From the NCBI RefSeq assembly GCF_000348985.1, contig NC_035927.1:706552-770551 (forward strand): a stretch of 64,000 bases of DNA. Direction: 5' to 3'. How positions within the stretch are numbered: position 1 is the stretch's first letter; each line of letters begins with the position of its first letter. Shown piece after piece: positions 49,917 to 59,003 of this stretch. The notes beneath the pieces are model-generated. The model was not told the origin of the DNA, did no database searches, and worked only from the letters and a program-made list of their open reading frames with translations. A program made the position numbers and the translations under genes. This stretch comes from Huiozyma naganishii CBS 8797 (lineage: Eukaryota > Ascomycota > Saccharomycetes > Saccharomycetales > Saccharomycetaceae).

Positions 49917-50399
49917 ATGTCCGACTACGAAGACGCGTTCAATGACGGTAATGAGAACTTCGAGGATTTCGACATGGAGCATTTCTCCGATGAGGACGAC
50001 GTTGCTGTCTCTGCGAAGCGGGAGGAGAACGGCAACGGTGCTGGCCCCAATGGGGTGAAAGGTGAGGACGGGAAGATGATCATTGCGTCGAACGCGGACG
50101 GGACTGCCGTCGAGGAGCACACGAGACGCAAGACGCTGAAGGAAAAGGCAATCCCTCGGGACGAGCGGTCCACGACTCCGTACATGACGAAATACGAGCG
50201 GGCGAGGATCCTCGGGACGAGGGCGCTTCAGATATCGATGAATGCGCCCGTGTTTGTCGACTTGGAGGGGGAGACGGACCCGTTGAAGATTGCCACGAAG
50301 GAGTTAATGGAGAAGAAGATCCCGCTCGTGATAAGAAGGTACTTGCCTGACGGATCGTTTGAGGACTGGACCGTCGAGGAATTGATCGTGGACGTCTAA
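49917..50399 (+). CDS. RPO26: RNA polymerase subunit Rpb6/ABC23 shared by Pol I, II and III
   Basis: The 160-residue protein has an acidic, variable N-terminus ([27 protein letters not shown]) and the conserved Rpb6 domain ([25 protein letters not shown] to [17 protein letters not shown]). It stabilises the clamp in all three nuclear polymerases. The frame is continuous from ATG, whereas the S. cerevisiae gene (YPR187W) has an intron after its 19-nt first exon, so the intron is absent here. It reads away from PZF1. Confidence 0.97.
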   Translation: MSDYEDAFNDGNENFEDFDMEHFSDEDDVAVSAKREENGNGAGPNGVKGEDGKMIIASNADGTAVEEHTRRKTLKEKAIPRDERSTTPYMTKYERARILGTRALQISMNAPVFVDLEGETDPLKIATKELMEKKIPLVIRRYLPDGSFEDWTVEELIVDV

Positions 50400-50544
50400 T
50401 TAAACCCGTGATTTTGGAAGAGCATAATTTGTTATCGTGTAATATATATGTAGACGTATGTGCATGTGTATACACATAGATACATACACCTGGAAGGTAT
50501 ATTGTGTGTGAGACCGTGGGGGGGGAGGAGTGAAGGTTCCCCGC

Positions 50545-51006
50545 TCACTTCTCTGAAATTGTGTCCATGAACTGTTTAACCTGGAAGCTGCCCCTCGAGG
50601 TGAACGTTTGGAACAGTTTCTCAAACTCTGCTTCAGGGTCAAAGAACCCCGCGTCCCGAAGGTACTTCAAAAGTGTTTCCTGGTCGAGTGTCTCGGTTCC
50701 GTCGCCATTTACCCGCGCCAATTCTAGGAGACTGGACCGCAAGGCGTCTTCATCCACGGTCTCAGACATCCTTGCATGGCTCATCAAAGTCAGGTACGAC
50801 GCAAAATTAATCTCAGTGGTACCAGCTAGCATTGCGTCGACTTCTGCATCCGAGTGCGACTTGCCCACGGACGCCAAACTGGCCACCAGATCGTCTCTGC
50901 CAATCTTCCCGTCCCCGTCCACATCGAGCGTGTTGAAGGCATCCCGCAGTTTGCTCACATAACCCTGGTCCAATTGATTGAACGCAAGCGACTCGCTGCG
51001 GTCCAT
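50545..51006 (-). CDS. MLC2: Myosin II regulatory light chain Mlc2
   Basis: The 153-residue protein is of the calmodulin superfamily. The first EF-hand loop is complete (DVDGDGKIGRDD near residue 28); the other three are degenerate, as in regulatory light chains. It should bind the second IQ motif of Myo1 and support bud-neck ring disassembly. Its place between RPO26 and SKI3 matches YPR188C. Confidence 0.92.
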   Translation of the reverse strand: MDRSESLAFNQLDQGYVSKLRDAFNTLDVDGDGKIGRDDLVASLASVGKSHSDAEVDAMLAGTTEINFASYLTLMSHARMSETVDEDALRSSLLELARVNGDGTETLDQETLLKYLRDAGFFDPEAEFEKLFQTFTSRGSFQVKQFMDTISEK

Positions 51007-51197
51007 CGCACTGCTTCTGACCGTATTCCCGTTGGACTGGCCCAGATAACCTCGTCGTGAAACGGTAACTATGCAAATATAATATATATATCCTCACAAA
51101 AAGAGTATTCACTTTGAGAGTGTTGTCACTTCACAGAAACACAGCAAGAGTGAGACACGTACCGCAGCGCACGCTTCGTACTAAACACATTACCGGT

Positions 51198-54100
51198 ATG
51201 TCTGAATTGCGACAGTTGTTGAAGGACGCGAAACTGGAACTCTCCCGCGGCGACTATGAGGAGGCAATCGCACTTTCAAAGGCAGTCTTGGAGATAGACA
51301 AGGACAATTACTTTGCATTTGTGTTTCTCGGGAAGGCGTATTCATCAATTGAGGGGAAGGGCCGTGAATCTGTGGAGAGCTACACTAGGGCAACACAGAT
51401 CGATGCTGCGAATTTACTCGCGTGGAAGGGCTTTTTTCTGACTTTGGAGGAACACTCAAAACGTTTATTCCCTGGAATGCTCACTTGTTCCAAGTTCTTC
51501 GGACTGTGTGTCCAGTACATGAAACTGCTGATAGAACAAGAACAATCGCAGGTACAACTGATAAACTTTGTGAAGATCGTCAAGTCACACTATGCGGATG
51601 ACATCAACTTCATTCTGCCCTTCTTAGAATATTTTTTGCCTGGAACGGAACCGTTTGAAATCCTGGGAAGACACTTGCTCTTACCGAAGGAATCGCTGGC
51701 TCAGTTGATCAGGCTCACATCGTTGAGAGAATCGCAAGAGATTTCAAGAGTGACCACGGAACACCGACTCAAGCTGAGCACTCAGGATCCTCTTTACCAA
51801 TCAAAAATCAACTCTTTCGCCTGGGAGATCTACCAGAACTCCAAACTTGATAAATACTACAATCAGTTGATCAATGTTGTGAACGACGACCAGGAACGTG
51901 CCTCATTGGAAACCCAGTGGTTGGAATACCGACTCAAACTGTTGAAGTCAATGCCCGCAGAGAAGAAGCAAGAGTTTTTCCCTCGTGTGAAGGATATGGT
52001 CGACGGGATGGTTGTTGTGAAGCACGACTCTTTAATGGCTTGGAAACTGTATTTTGACTGGGAAGACTTTGTAGATCTGAACTCACTGGATGCTAATCTA
52101 GTTTGGGAGTTCTTCCAGAAATTTCCAAAGGAACCACTAGCTATGATCTTGTATTTATGGTTAAACTCTAACCTGTCATGTTACGATACAAGTAAGCTAT
52201 CAGAAAATAATAAACAGAATTCCAGCCCCGCTAAGGAAGCAGATAAGGGACAAGATCAAACAGAGGTCGAAGCTTTACAGGAAGAGGACGACCAACAAGA
52301 GGAAGAGCTGGGGGAGATGCTCAACGCACAGGAAAATGAAACATCAGATGTGTTTTCAGAAGAAGCAATCCTTGTCGCACTTATGGATAACATATCCAAG
52401 GTGAAAAACAGCACCCTAGCTTATCGTATTGTCTCACAATACTACATTTTGAATAAAGAATACGAAATGTCCCTCCCCTATATCAAGTCAGGTATCTCCT
52501 TAGTCTCTGTCAACGTACGGGATCTCGGTGCTAACTTAATAAATACAAAGAGAGAGTTGACAATCGCTCTCGCAACAGGATACACGTATGTGGACGCTCC
52601 AAAGAATCATAAATTTGCCCTCTCATTGTTTGATAAGATACTCGAGTCGGACCCAGAAAACATCCAGGTGAAATTGGGGAAGGCCATCATCTCAATAGAA
52701 AGTGCAGATTGGGAAGATGCTGGAAAGTTGTTGACAGATGTGATTGCAGAATCCCCAGACAATCTTGAAGTGCAGTCACAACTGGCTTGGTGCAAAGCGC
52801 ATTTAAATGCGTTTGATAATGCAATCCTGATGCTGCAGAATGTCATCAAAAACATAGAGGGAACTGACCAAAGAACTATGCAATTCAGATGCGAGAATAT
52901 GTGGCGTGAGGCGAAAGTCCACATAATGAAGCACAGATTCGGCGACCAAGGGGAAAACATGGACTTGATCAACACGGCATTCAAGATCTTGATCAGTATT
53001 ATCAAGCTTGATTCGGAAACGTTTGCCAAAAGTTACTCAACGTTAGGTGACATTTACGCATATTATTACCGCGACGATGTTAGGGCATACAAATGCTACT
53101 ATAAATCGTTTGAAATGGACTTTACTGATATTCGGGCTGCCAAATACATTTGCGAGATATACACAGCTGCAGGAAACTGGAATGCGGCAGCGCAGATATG
53201 TGAACGATTGGTGAAAACCGAAGCGATCAAGATGGAATTGCGTAGTACAAACTGGCCTTACAGGGTTATCGGAATAGCATATTTAGAAAGGCAACAGGAG
53301 AGTGAGTCAGTTGAATGGTTTCACTCTGCCCTGCGTGTAGATCCGAACGATGTGGAATCATGGGTCGCATTGGGGCAAGCATATTTTGCGTGCGGTCGTG
53401 TAGAGGCTTCAACCAAGGTTTTTGAAAAAGCTATCGAAATCGACCCTTTGCATTTGTACGCTCAGTACTTCAACTCTTTATCATTGGCAGAAATGGGTTG
53501 TTTTGAGGAATGCATCGAGATATTGAAAAATATCACACAGTTGAATCCAGAAGAATTGGCTTTCCAGGTATCGTACTCCTCAATTTTGGTGTCTTACGCT
53601 TTTGATTTGTATCAACAAGGCTTCTTAATGAAGGGTACTGCTAGCGCAATTCAAGCGATTGAACTCCTCAGACATATTTCTGTGGACTTTAGACACAGTG
53701 GTCAGGATATATGGCTCTCTCTTTCCAAAGCTATTTATCTTTTCATTTTGGTTGAATCACAAATAGAGACGCTTCCTCTAGAATCCATCCTTGAGATATT
53801 CGGTTCCGTCGAAAGTTCAAAAATTACAGACGTTGATTCGATCGATGGCATTTTATATGATAACATCCTACAAGATTCATCGAGTGATAATATCGCTATC
53901 GCGTGCAAGTTTTTGGTTTTGGCCTCTAAATTTGCTCTCGTTACTGTGGATATAGAGAGCGTGTCGGCTACAGTTCGCTCGTCCATTTGGTGCAACATTG
54001 GCCTATCTGAACTTGCAGCATATATGTCGTTGAAGGAGGATGGATTGAGAGATGCTGCAATTTATTCATTCAAAAAGTGTATCAAATATCAAACGAACAC

Positions 54101-55454
54101 ATTCCAAGCGTGGGTTGGCCTGGGTATTGCCACTATGGATGTTAATTTTAGGGTTTCCCAGCACTGTCTCATCAAAGCAGCGTCATTTGCTCCGAAAGAT
54201 ATCAGAACCTGGTTTAACCTAGCGATTTTGGGGCTAAAGAAAAATGATATTGACTTTGCTCATGAAGTGTTGACCAGGACCCAAAGTTTATCTCCTGAAA
54301 GTACGGATCCCTGGTTAGGTATTGGGTTGATAATGGAACAGATCGGTAAGCGGACAGAGAGCCACAATGTGATTGCTCACGCCTACAGTTTATCGAAGGG
54401 TCAGTCTAAAAACGTTCAATACTTCTATGCAAATAGTGTTGTTCAGAGACGGGTGGGGTCAGGAAATGATGAAGGGGACATTGATGCCATGGAGGAGTTG
54501 AATGCAACTGCCCTTGGTCTTGAGCAATATTTCAAAAAGAAACCAAATCACGCGCAGGCCATTGACCTTGCGATAATGATACTGGAGAGGCTTCAAAATT
54601 ACAAAGTCGCAGACACTTTTGCAGCAAAGCTGACAGGCATATTCGAACAAAAGTTTGAAGAATCTCAGGACGAAGATGATATTGTTAACTATGCCATCAT
54701 CAAAGCTCAGTTGGCGAGAATCCAACTGGGTTTGGGGGAGTATAATAAAGCCATTGAAAGCGCAAATTTGTCTGACGGTATTATTGGAGATTCTACGGCA
54801 GAGAATTGCAAGTCCTCACAATTGTCTAACGCAGTATGCCTAGGCCTGGCCAATTTCTTTCTGGGTAATTTTGACGAAACATTAACTCACTTCCAAAATC
54901 TATTGAACCGAGATAAAAAATCGAGTAGTCTAGTCATCCTTTTGTCTAAAGTACTATATGAGTTGGGTACAGAGGATACCAAATCTGTAGCGCTGCAAGA
55001 GTTGACGGAGTATATCAATGAATATGGATTTGACTTAACTGTGACTCTGGCAATTGCTGCTATAACAGTAGTGGAGAATGTTCCAGAGAATATGAAGGTG
55101 ATTTTAGAAGAACTAAGGTTAATTTCACTGAAGGACATTTTACAAGATAAGCAAAGAAATGTTCCACATCTAATCAAACTACTCAGCGAAAAATTGAATA
55201 TTGATGGGGATGGTCTTGAAACCAAAGTTGTTTCACAAAGAATGGCATATTTCTTTCCTAACAGCGGGAAGTCATGGGAAGGGATTGACGCGAACATTCA
55301 ACAACGTGTGATTAGTGGGGGACAGAACCGAGTTACTGCAGAAACTTTGAGTATGGCCCAGTACTCACTAGGAAACCTAAGGAGTATACAACGGAGTGTC
55401 TTTTTATGTCCATGGAATAGGACAGCCTTGGCATCATTAAGAGAATGCTTTTAA
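51198..55454 (+). CDS. SKI3: Ski complex TPR scaffold Ski3
   Basis: The 1418-residue protein is built almost entirely of TPR repeats, for example DYEEAIALSKAVLEIDKDNYFAFVFLGKAY at the start and ESVEWFHSALRVDPNDVESWVALGQAYFACGRVEAS near residue 700. An acidic linker (about residues 340-385) interrupts the array. The C-terminus ENLRSIQR-like (here GNLRSIQRSVFLCPWNRTALASLRECF) matches S. cerevisiae Ski3. With Ski2 and Ski8 it feeds mRNA to the cytoplasmic exosome. The ATG at 51198 aligns with the family start MSELRQLLKDAK; the upstream open frame has no ATG. Confidence 0.98.
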   Translation: MSELRQLLKDAKLELSRGDYEEAIALSKAVLEIDKDNYFAFVFLGKAYSSIEGKGRESVESYTRATQIDAANLLAWKGFFLTLEEHSKRLFPGMLTCSKFFGLCVQYMKLLIEQEQSQVQLINFVKIVKSHYADDINFILPFLEYFLPGTEPFEILGRHLLLPKESLAQLIRLTSLRESQEISRVTTEHRLKLSTQDPLYQSKINSFAWEIYQNSKLDKYYNQLINVVNDDQERASLETQWLEYRLKLLKSMPAEKKQEFFPRVKDMVDGMVVVKHDSLMAWKLYFDWEDFVDLNSLDANLVWEFFQKFPKEPLAMILYLWLNSNLSCYDTSKLSENNKQNSSPAKEADKGQDQTEVEALQEEDDQQEEELGEMLNAQENETSDVFSEEAILVALMDNISKVKNSTLAYRIVSQYYILNKEYEMSLPYIKSGISLVSVNVRDLGANLINTKRELTIALATGYTYVDAPKNHKFALSLFDKILESDPENIQVKLGKAIISIESADWEDAGKLLTDVIAESPDNLEVQSQLAWCKAHLNAFDNAILMLQNVIKNIEGTDQRTMQFRCENMWREAKVHIMKHRFGDQGENMDLINTAFKILISIIKLDSETFAKSYSTLGDIYAYYYRDDVRAYKCYYKSFEMDFTDIRAAKYICEIYTAAGNWNAAAQICERLVKTEAIKMELRSTNWPYRVIGIAYLERQQESESVEWFHSALRVDPNDVESWVALGQAYFACGRVEASTKVFEKAIEIDPLHLYAQYFNSLSLAEMGCFEECIEILKNITQLNPEELAFQVSYSSILVSYAFDLYQQGFLMKGTASAIQAIELLRHISVDFRHSGQDIWLSLSKAIYLFILVESQIETLPLESILEIFGSVESSKITDVDSIDGILYDNILQDSSSDNIAIACKFLVLASKFALVTVDIESVSATVRSSIWCNIGLSELAAYMSLKEDGLRDAAIYSFKKCIKYQTNTFQAWVGLGIATMDVNFRVSQHCLIKAASFAPKDIRTWFNLAILGLKKNDIDFAHEVLTRTQSLSPESTDPWLGIGLIMEQIGKRTESHNVIAHAYSLSKGQSKNVQYFYANSVVQRRVGSGNDEGDIDAMEELNATALGLEQYFKKKPNHAQAIDLAIMILERLQNYKVADTFAAKLTGIFEQKFEESQDEDDIVNYAIIKAQLARIQLGLGEYNKAIESANLSDGIIGDSTAENCKSSQLSNAVCLGLANFFLGNFDETLTHFQNLLNRDKKSSSLVILLSKVLYELGTEDTKSVALQELTEYINEYGFDLTVTLAIAAITVVENVPENMKVILEELRLISLKDILQDKQRNVPHLIKLLSEKLNIDGDGLETKVVSQRMAYFFPNSGKSWEGIDANIQQRVISGGQNRVTAETLSMAQYSLGNLRSIQRSVFLCPWNRTALASLRECF

Positions 55455-55565
55455 CGGAATTGTTAAAGTCCGGTGTTGCATAATGTAAAGATTATACAAG
55501 TCTATATGCTGATGTAGGTTTTTCACTAAAAGAAAAAAGACAATTCTAATTCCCTCGCAATTCTG

Positions 55566-57593
55566 TTACATAAAATTGAAGACTTCCCAGAGTGCAACCA
55601 GTCTGGATATCCGCGTGTATACAGTCATATCCCTCTTCTTTACCATTTTCAGTTGGTTTAGTTCACTTGGGAGTAGTAGTTCCGCCTCTTTACCTCTCAC
55701 GTCCTCTCTGTTGGCCTTTGTCAAAAGCGTAGCATTCTCCTCCTTCAGCCTCTCCATTTTGCTCAGCAGGTTAGCAATGTTCCATTCCATGTTTTCCCTC
55801 ATGAACCGGTACGAATGATCCTCCTTTGTTCTGAAGAGGAACACGGCTCTAGCGGCAGCTCTGTCCACAGTTCTTGGCACCTCCTGAATTTCGCTAACGT
55901 TGTATTTGACCAACGCCGCCGTGGTGGACCTAATGTCTTTCTCTCGCATCAATGCGGTGGAATTTATGACCTTCTCCGAGGCCAGTTTATTTGCCTTGAT
56001 GCAGCGGCGGATACGAAGTGCGGATGCCCCCAGTGTTGATGCAACGAGGTAATCGTAAACGGACGATCTCATCATGGGGACCACTTTGCTGTACGGGACA
56101 TAAAACACACCTGGCTTGGTCTCGTACAAGAATGGGATTGGGCATGTTGCCAGAAGTTTCAAGTGACTGTTGACCAATGTTATCGAGTGCGGGTCCGTGC
56201 CACTGTCGTCGAAATCCATCAAATGGTCATTGTTAGTGTCATTATCCTCGTGTTCCTCCGGTTGCTGCAAAACGTGAGCTGGTAGGTCTGGGATCACAAA
56301 CCCATCCTCTGTCTTCAACTTCTTTTTCGTAGGCTGTTCCTCTGTCGTCTCATCCTGCTCTCGCTTTCTCTCCTTTTTCGATTTTGCGGTCAAGGATCCG
56401 CGTAGTTCGAGGGACGCTGGTAGATGGCGGACTATATCAGTTGCTGTAAATGTGACACCTGGAGTTTTCTCCTCTGCGAGCTCCAATTCCTCTTGCAGCG
56501 CTCTGCTCTCCTCCAAATCTTGCAAAAGCCCAGTATATTTGATTGGCGACACAACCGCTACTGACTTCTGTTCTGTGTGCTTCAAGGCTACTTTGTACAC
56601 AACCGCGGAAACATTCCCCACTCGAGACTTTGCAAATTGAGCGAGTTGGTTCGACCTTCTTGCCTTGTAAAATCTTTCCAAATTGAAAGTCAGCGGTATA
56701 CTATCGGAGACTGTTCTGAGCGAGGTCCTTGGGTCCGTGACGATTAGATTAGATAGGTCGTTCGCGTTGTCCAACAATGTGAAGAACTGTTCCTTAGCCT
56801 TTACTTTGGCCTCCGCTCTCTTCTTCAAGTCTGATGTCGTTGCGTTTCTTGGGAGCAGTTTGTACTCCTTGTCGTAAAGCAAGGTCCAAAGATCGTTTAT
56901 TGGGGTGTAGTGTAATTTGTTGATTGGTGTGATGTACCCTGACTCACAGAGTGAGACGAACGTGGCTGATATATCGTGCTGCCACTCGTGAGCTTGTTCC
57001 TCTGGGAGCGAGGCCAAGTAGTCTCGCAGCGTGATAGAGCCCAGGGCAAGGATATTAGAGACAACAGTGACCGCTGCCACTTGTATCCCGTCACCGTCGG
57101 CCCCCTTTTTTGCCGGGAACCGTTTATCGATCTCCTCGAGGATCATACCTGAGTACAGAAGGATATGAATCCCGTCTGTGTTGTGGTAGTAGTACATCGT
57201 TTTCTTCCCCGTGTACGTCACTTCCTCGAGGTACTTCACACACCGCAGCTGGACCAGAGCAACAAGTGTTCTCTTCACCTTCGCCGCGTCCATCTCTTCG
57301 CCCCTCTGCACGATCTCCGCAACGGAGAGCCTCCCCAAGGAAACCAGAAGCCCCAAAACGGAGGCAGCTGCCTCCCCCAGATGTGACCGCACCAGCTCCA
57401 CATACAAAAACCTGTCTGGATCCAGCACCCTGTGCTCCAAGGAGCTCATATCCACAGCACGCTGCTGCTGCTCTTCCTGTTGCACTTGCCCCTGCTGCTG
57501 CAAATTGAAACCGCCATCACCCAATTCCTCGGCCCCAACATCCACAGCCTTCTTCCCAATGCTCCCAGTGATACTATCCAGCGCAGAGTCCAT
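55566..57593 (-). CDS. RPC82: RNA polymerase III subunit Rpc82 (C82)
   Basis: The 675-residue protein contains the winged-helix repeats of C82. The N-terminus has a Gln-rich tract (LQQQGQVQQEEQQQ). It then follows LVRSHLGEAAASVLGLLVSLGRLSV, a basic and acidic loop with KSKKERKREQDETTEEQPTKKKLK near residue 400, and a C-terminal coiled segment (MEWNIANLLSKMERLKEENATLL). It helps Pol III open promoters with C34 and C31. It matches YPR190C and is divergent from QCR2. Confidence 0.95.
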   Translation of the reverse strand: MDSALDSITGSIGKKAVDVGAEELGDGGFNLQQQGQVQQEEQQQRAVDMSSLEHRVLDPDRFLYVELVRSHLGEAAASVLGLLVSLGRLSVAEIVQRGEEMDAAKVKRTLVALVQLRCVKYLEEVTYTGKKTMYYYHNTDGIHILLYSGMILEEIDKRFPAKKGADGDGIQVAAVTVVSNILALGSITLRDYLASLPEEQAHEWQHDISATFVSLCESGYITPINKLHYTPINDLWTLLYDKEYKLLPRNATTSDLKKRAEAKVKAKEQFFTLLDNANDLSNLIVTDPRTSLRTVSDSIPLTFNLERFYKARRSNQLAQFAKSRVGNVSAVVYKVALKHTEQKSVAVVSPIKYTGLLQDLEESRALQEELELAEEKTPGVTFTATDIVRHLPASLELRGSLTAKSKKERKREQDETTEEQPTKKKLKTEDGFVIPDLPAHVLQQPEEHEDNDTNNDHLMDFDDSGTDPHSITLVNSHLKLLATCPIPFLYETKPGVFYVPYSKVVPMMRSSVYDYLVASTLGASALRIRRCIKANKLASEKVINSTALMREKDIRSTTAALVKYNVSEIQEVPRTVDRAAARAVFLFRTKEDHSYRFMRENMEWNIANLLSKMERLKEENATLLTKANREDVRGKEAELLLPSELNQLKMVKKRDMTVYTRISRLVALWEVFNFM

Positions 57594-57920
57594 TGCTCAC
57601 CTCACACACACCTCTCGCAACAAAAGACCCACCGTCCACTGCGCGATGAGCTCCAAATCATCGCAAGATTCGCGTCGCCGAAAGATGAAATTTTTTTTTG
57701 CAAAAAAAAAAAAATAAAAAAATCACGTGAAAATCATAATTTTAACACCACGTGACAGCCGACCAATGAGAACCGAGAAACGTTTGGCCGAACGGCTTTG
57801 GTGATATTATCGCACTGTCGCTGTATATAAGACGGAACACAACCCTTGAGGGTCTTGACGGAGGGACTCTCTTCGGACTTGGCTGAGTTTAGTGAGTGTT
57901 GGATCTGTCGAGGTTTGGTA
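57594..57920. promoter_or_regulatory. Divergent promoter RPC82-QCR2: two E-boxes, CCAAT box, TATA
   Basis: CACGTG occurs at 57724-57729 and 57749-57754 (Cbf1-type). CCAAT at 57763-57767 fits the Hap2/3/4/5 complex, which drives respiratory genes, and TATATAA at 57824-57830 lies about 90 bp before the QCR2 ATG. A-rich and T-rich tracts near 57690-57720 are typical nucleosome-poor DNA. Confidence 0.8.
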
Positions 57921-59003
57921 ATGCTGCGCAATTTGGTCAGAGGGAACGCTGTGAGAAGGTTTACCGTTGCTGCGAGGGAGAGTGTGGGCACGGTTTCGAG
58001 TTTGGAGGTGAAAGTGCATGCTGGGGCGCGGTACGCTGCATTGGACGGGGTGTCGCACCTTCTGTCGCGGTTCAATTTCCAGAACACGGGGGCCAAGTCC
58101 GCGCTGCGGCTTGTCAGGGAGTCCGAGCTACTCGGCGGACAATTGTCGTCGCATGTCGATCGTGAATTCATCACATTGAGGGCTGTTTTCTTGCAGGAGC
58201 AGCTGCCATACTACGTGGAGGCCCTCGGGAACGTCCTGTACAAGACTTCTTTTAAACCACACGAACTGGTCGAGTCTGTGCTGCCTGCTGCGCAGTACGA
58301 CGTTCTAGTCGCATCGCAGAACCCACTTACAAGAGCTGAAAATTTGTTGTATAACGTCACCTACCGGAAAGGGTTGGGGAACCCGGTGCTCTACGATGGA
58401 GTAGAAACAGTGACGTTGGAACATATTAAACAATTTGCCAACAAGGTCTATACGAGGGAAAATATCGCCATTGAGGGGAGGAACGTCGTGCAGGCGGACT
58501 TGCAGAAGTTCTTGAACGACTCGTTGATAAGCAGCTTGCCTGCAGGTAAATCTTTGAAAGAAAGTACAGAACCGGCTACTTTCACTGGGGAAACAAGATT
58601 GAGGTCCACAGGACCGTCTGTTGCAGCCATTGCCGTACCGCTTTCCAAGGACAACCTGGCAGTCTACGAAATTCTATCAAACCATTTGAACGCAACTGGT
58701 GCGTACAAACATGTCTTCAGCAAAGTAGACTCTTACAATAACGCTTATGGATTGTTCCAGCTTTTCATCAAGGACGCAGACGCTGAAACGGTCGCCACAA
58801 AGATTAAGAAAATAGTATCCGACCTGAAGAAGGGTGTAGACATCTCCACCTCGGTAGAATTGACCAAATTGAAATTGACCTCAGAGGAAATCCCACTATT
58901 ATCCACTTTGAATTTGGATGCTGTCAAAAACGTCAAGTTGGAAAAATTCAACTACGTTGCAGTAGGTGACGTCTCGAAACTACCATACCTGGACGAGTTG
59001 TAA
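57921..59003 (+). CDS. QCR2: Ubiquinol-cytochrome c reductase core subunit 2 (Qcr2)
   Basis: The 360-residue protein is the M16-peptidase-like core 2 subunit of complex III. The N-terminus MLRNLVRGNAVRRFTVAARE is a basic, amphipathic mitochondrial presequence. Core features include DGVSHLLSRFNFQNTGAKSALRLVRESELLGGQL, where the zinc motif of active peptidases is absent, and the C-terminal EKFNYVAVGDVSKLPYLDEL. It stabilises the dimeric complex in the inner membrane. It matches YPR191W and is the last conserved gene of the block. The ATG at 57921 gives a proper presequence. Confidence 0.97.
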   Translation: MLRNLVRGNAVRRFTVAARESVGTVSSLEVKVHAGARYAALDGVSHLLSRFNFQNTGAKSALRLVRESELLGGQLSSHVDREFITLRAVFLQEQLPYYVEALGNVLYKTSFKPHELVESVLPAAQYDVLVASQNPLTRAENLLYNVTYRKGLGNPVLYDGVETVTLEHIKQFANKVYTRENIAIEGRNVVQADLQKFLNDSLISSLPAGKSLKESTEPATFTGETRLRSTGPSVAAIAVPLSKDNLAVYEILSNHLNATGAYKHVFSKVDSYNNAYGLFQLFIKDADAETVATKIKKIVSDLKKGVDISTSVELTKLKLTSEEIPLLSTLNLDAVKNVKLEKFNYVAVGDVSKLPYLDEL

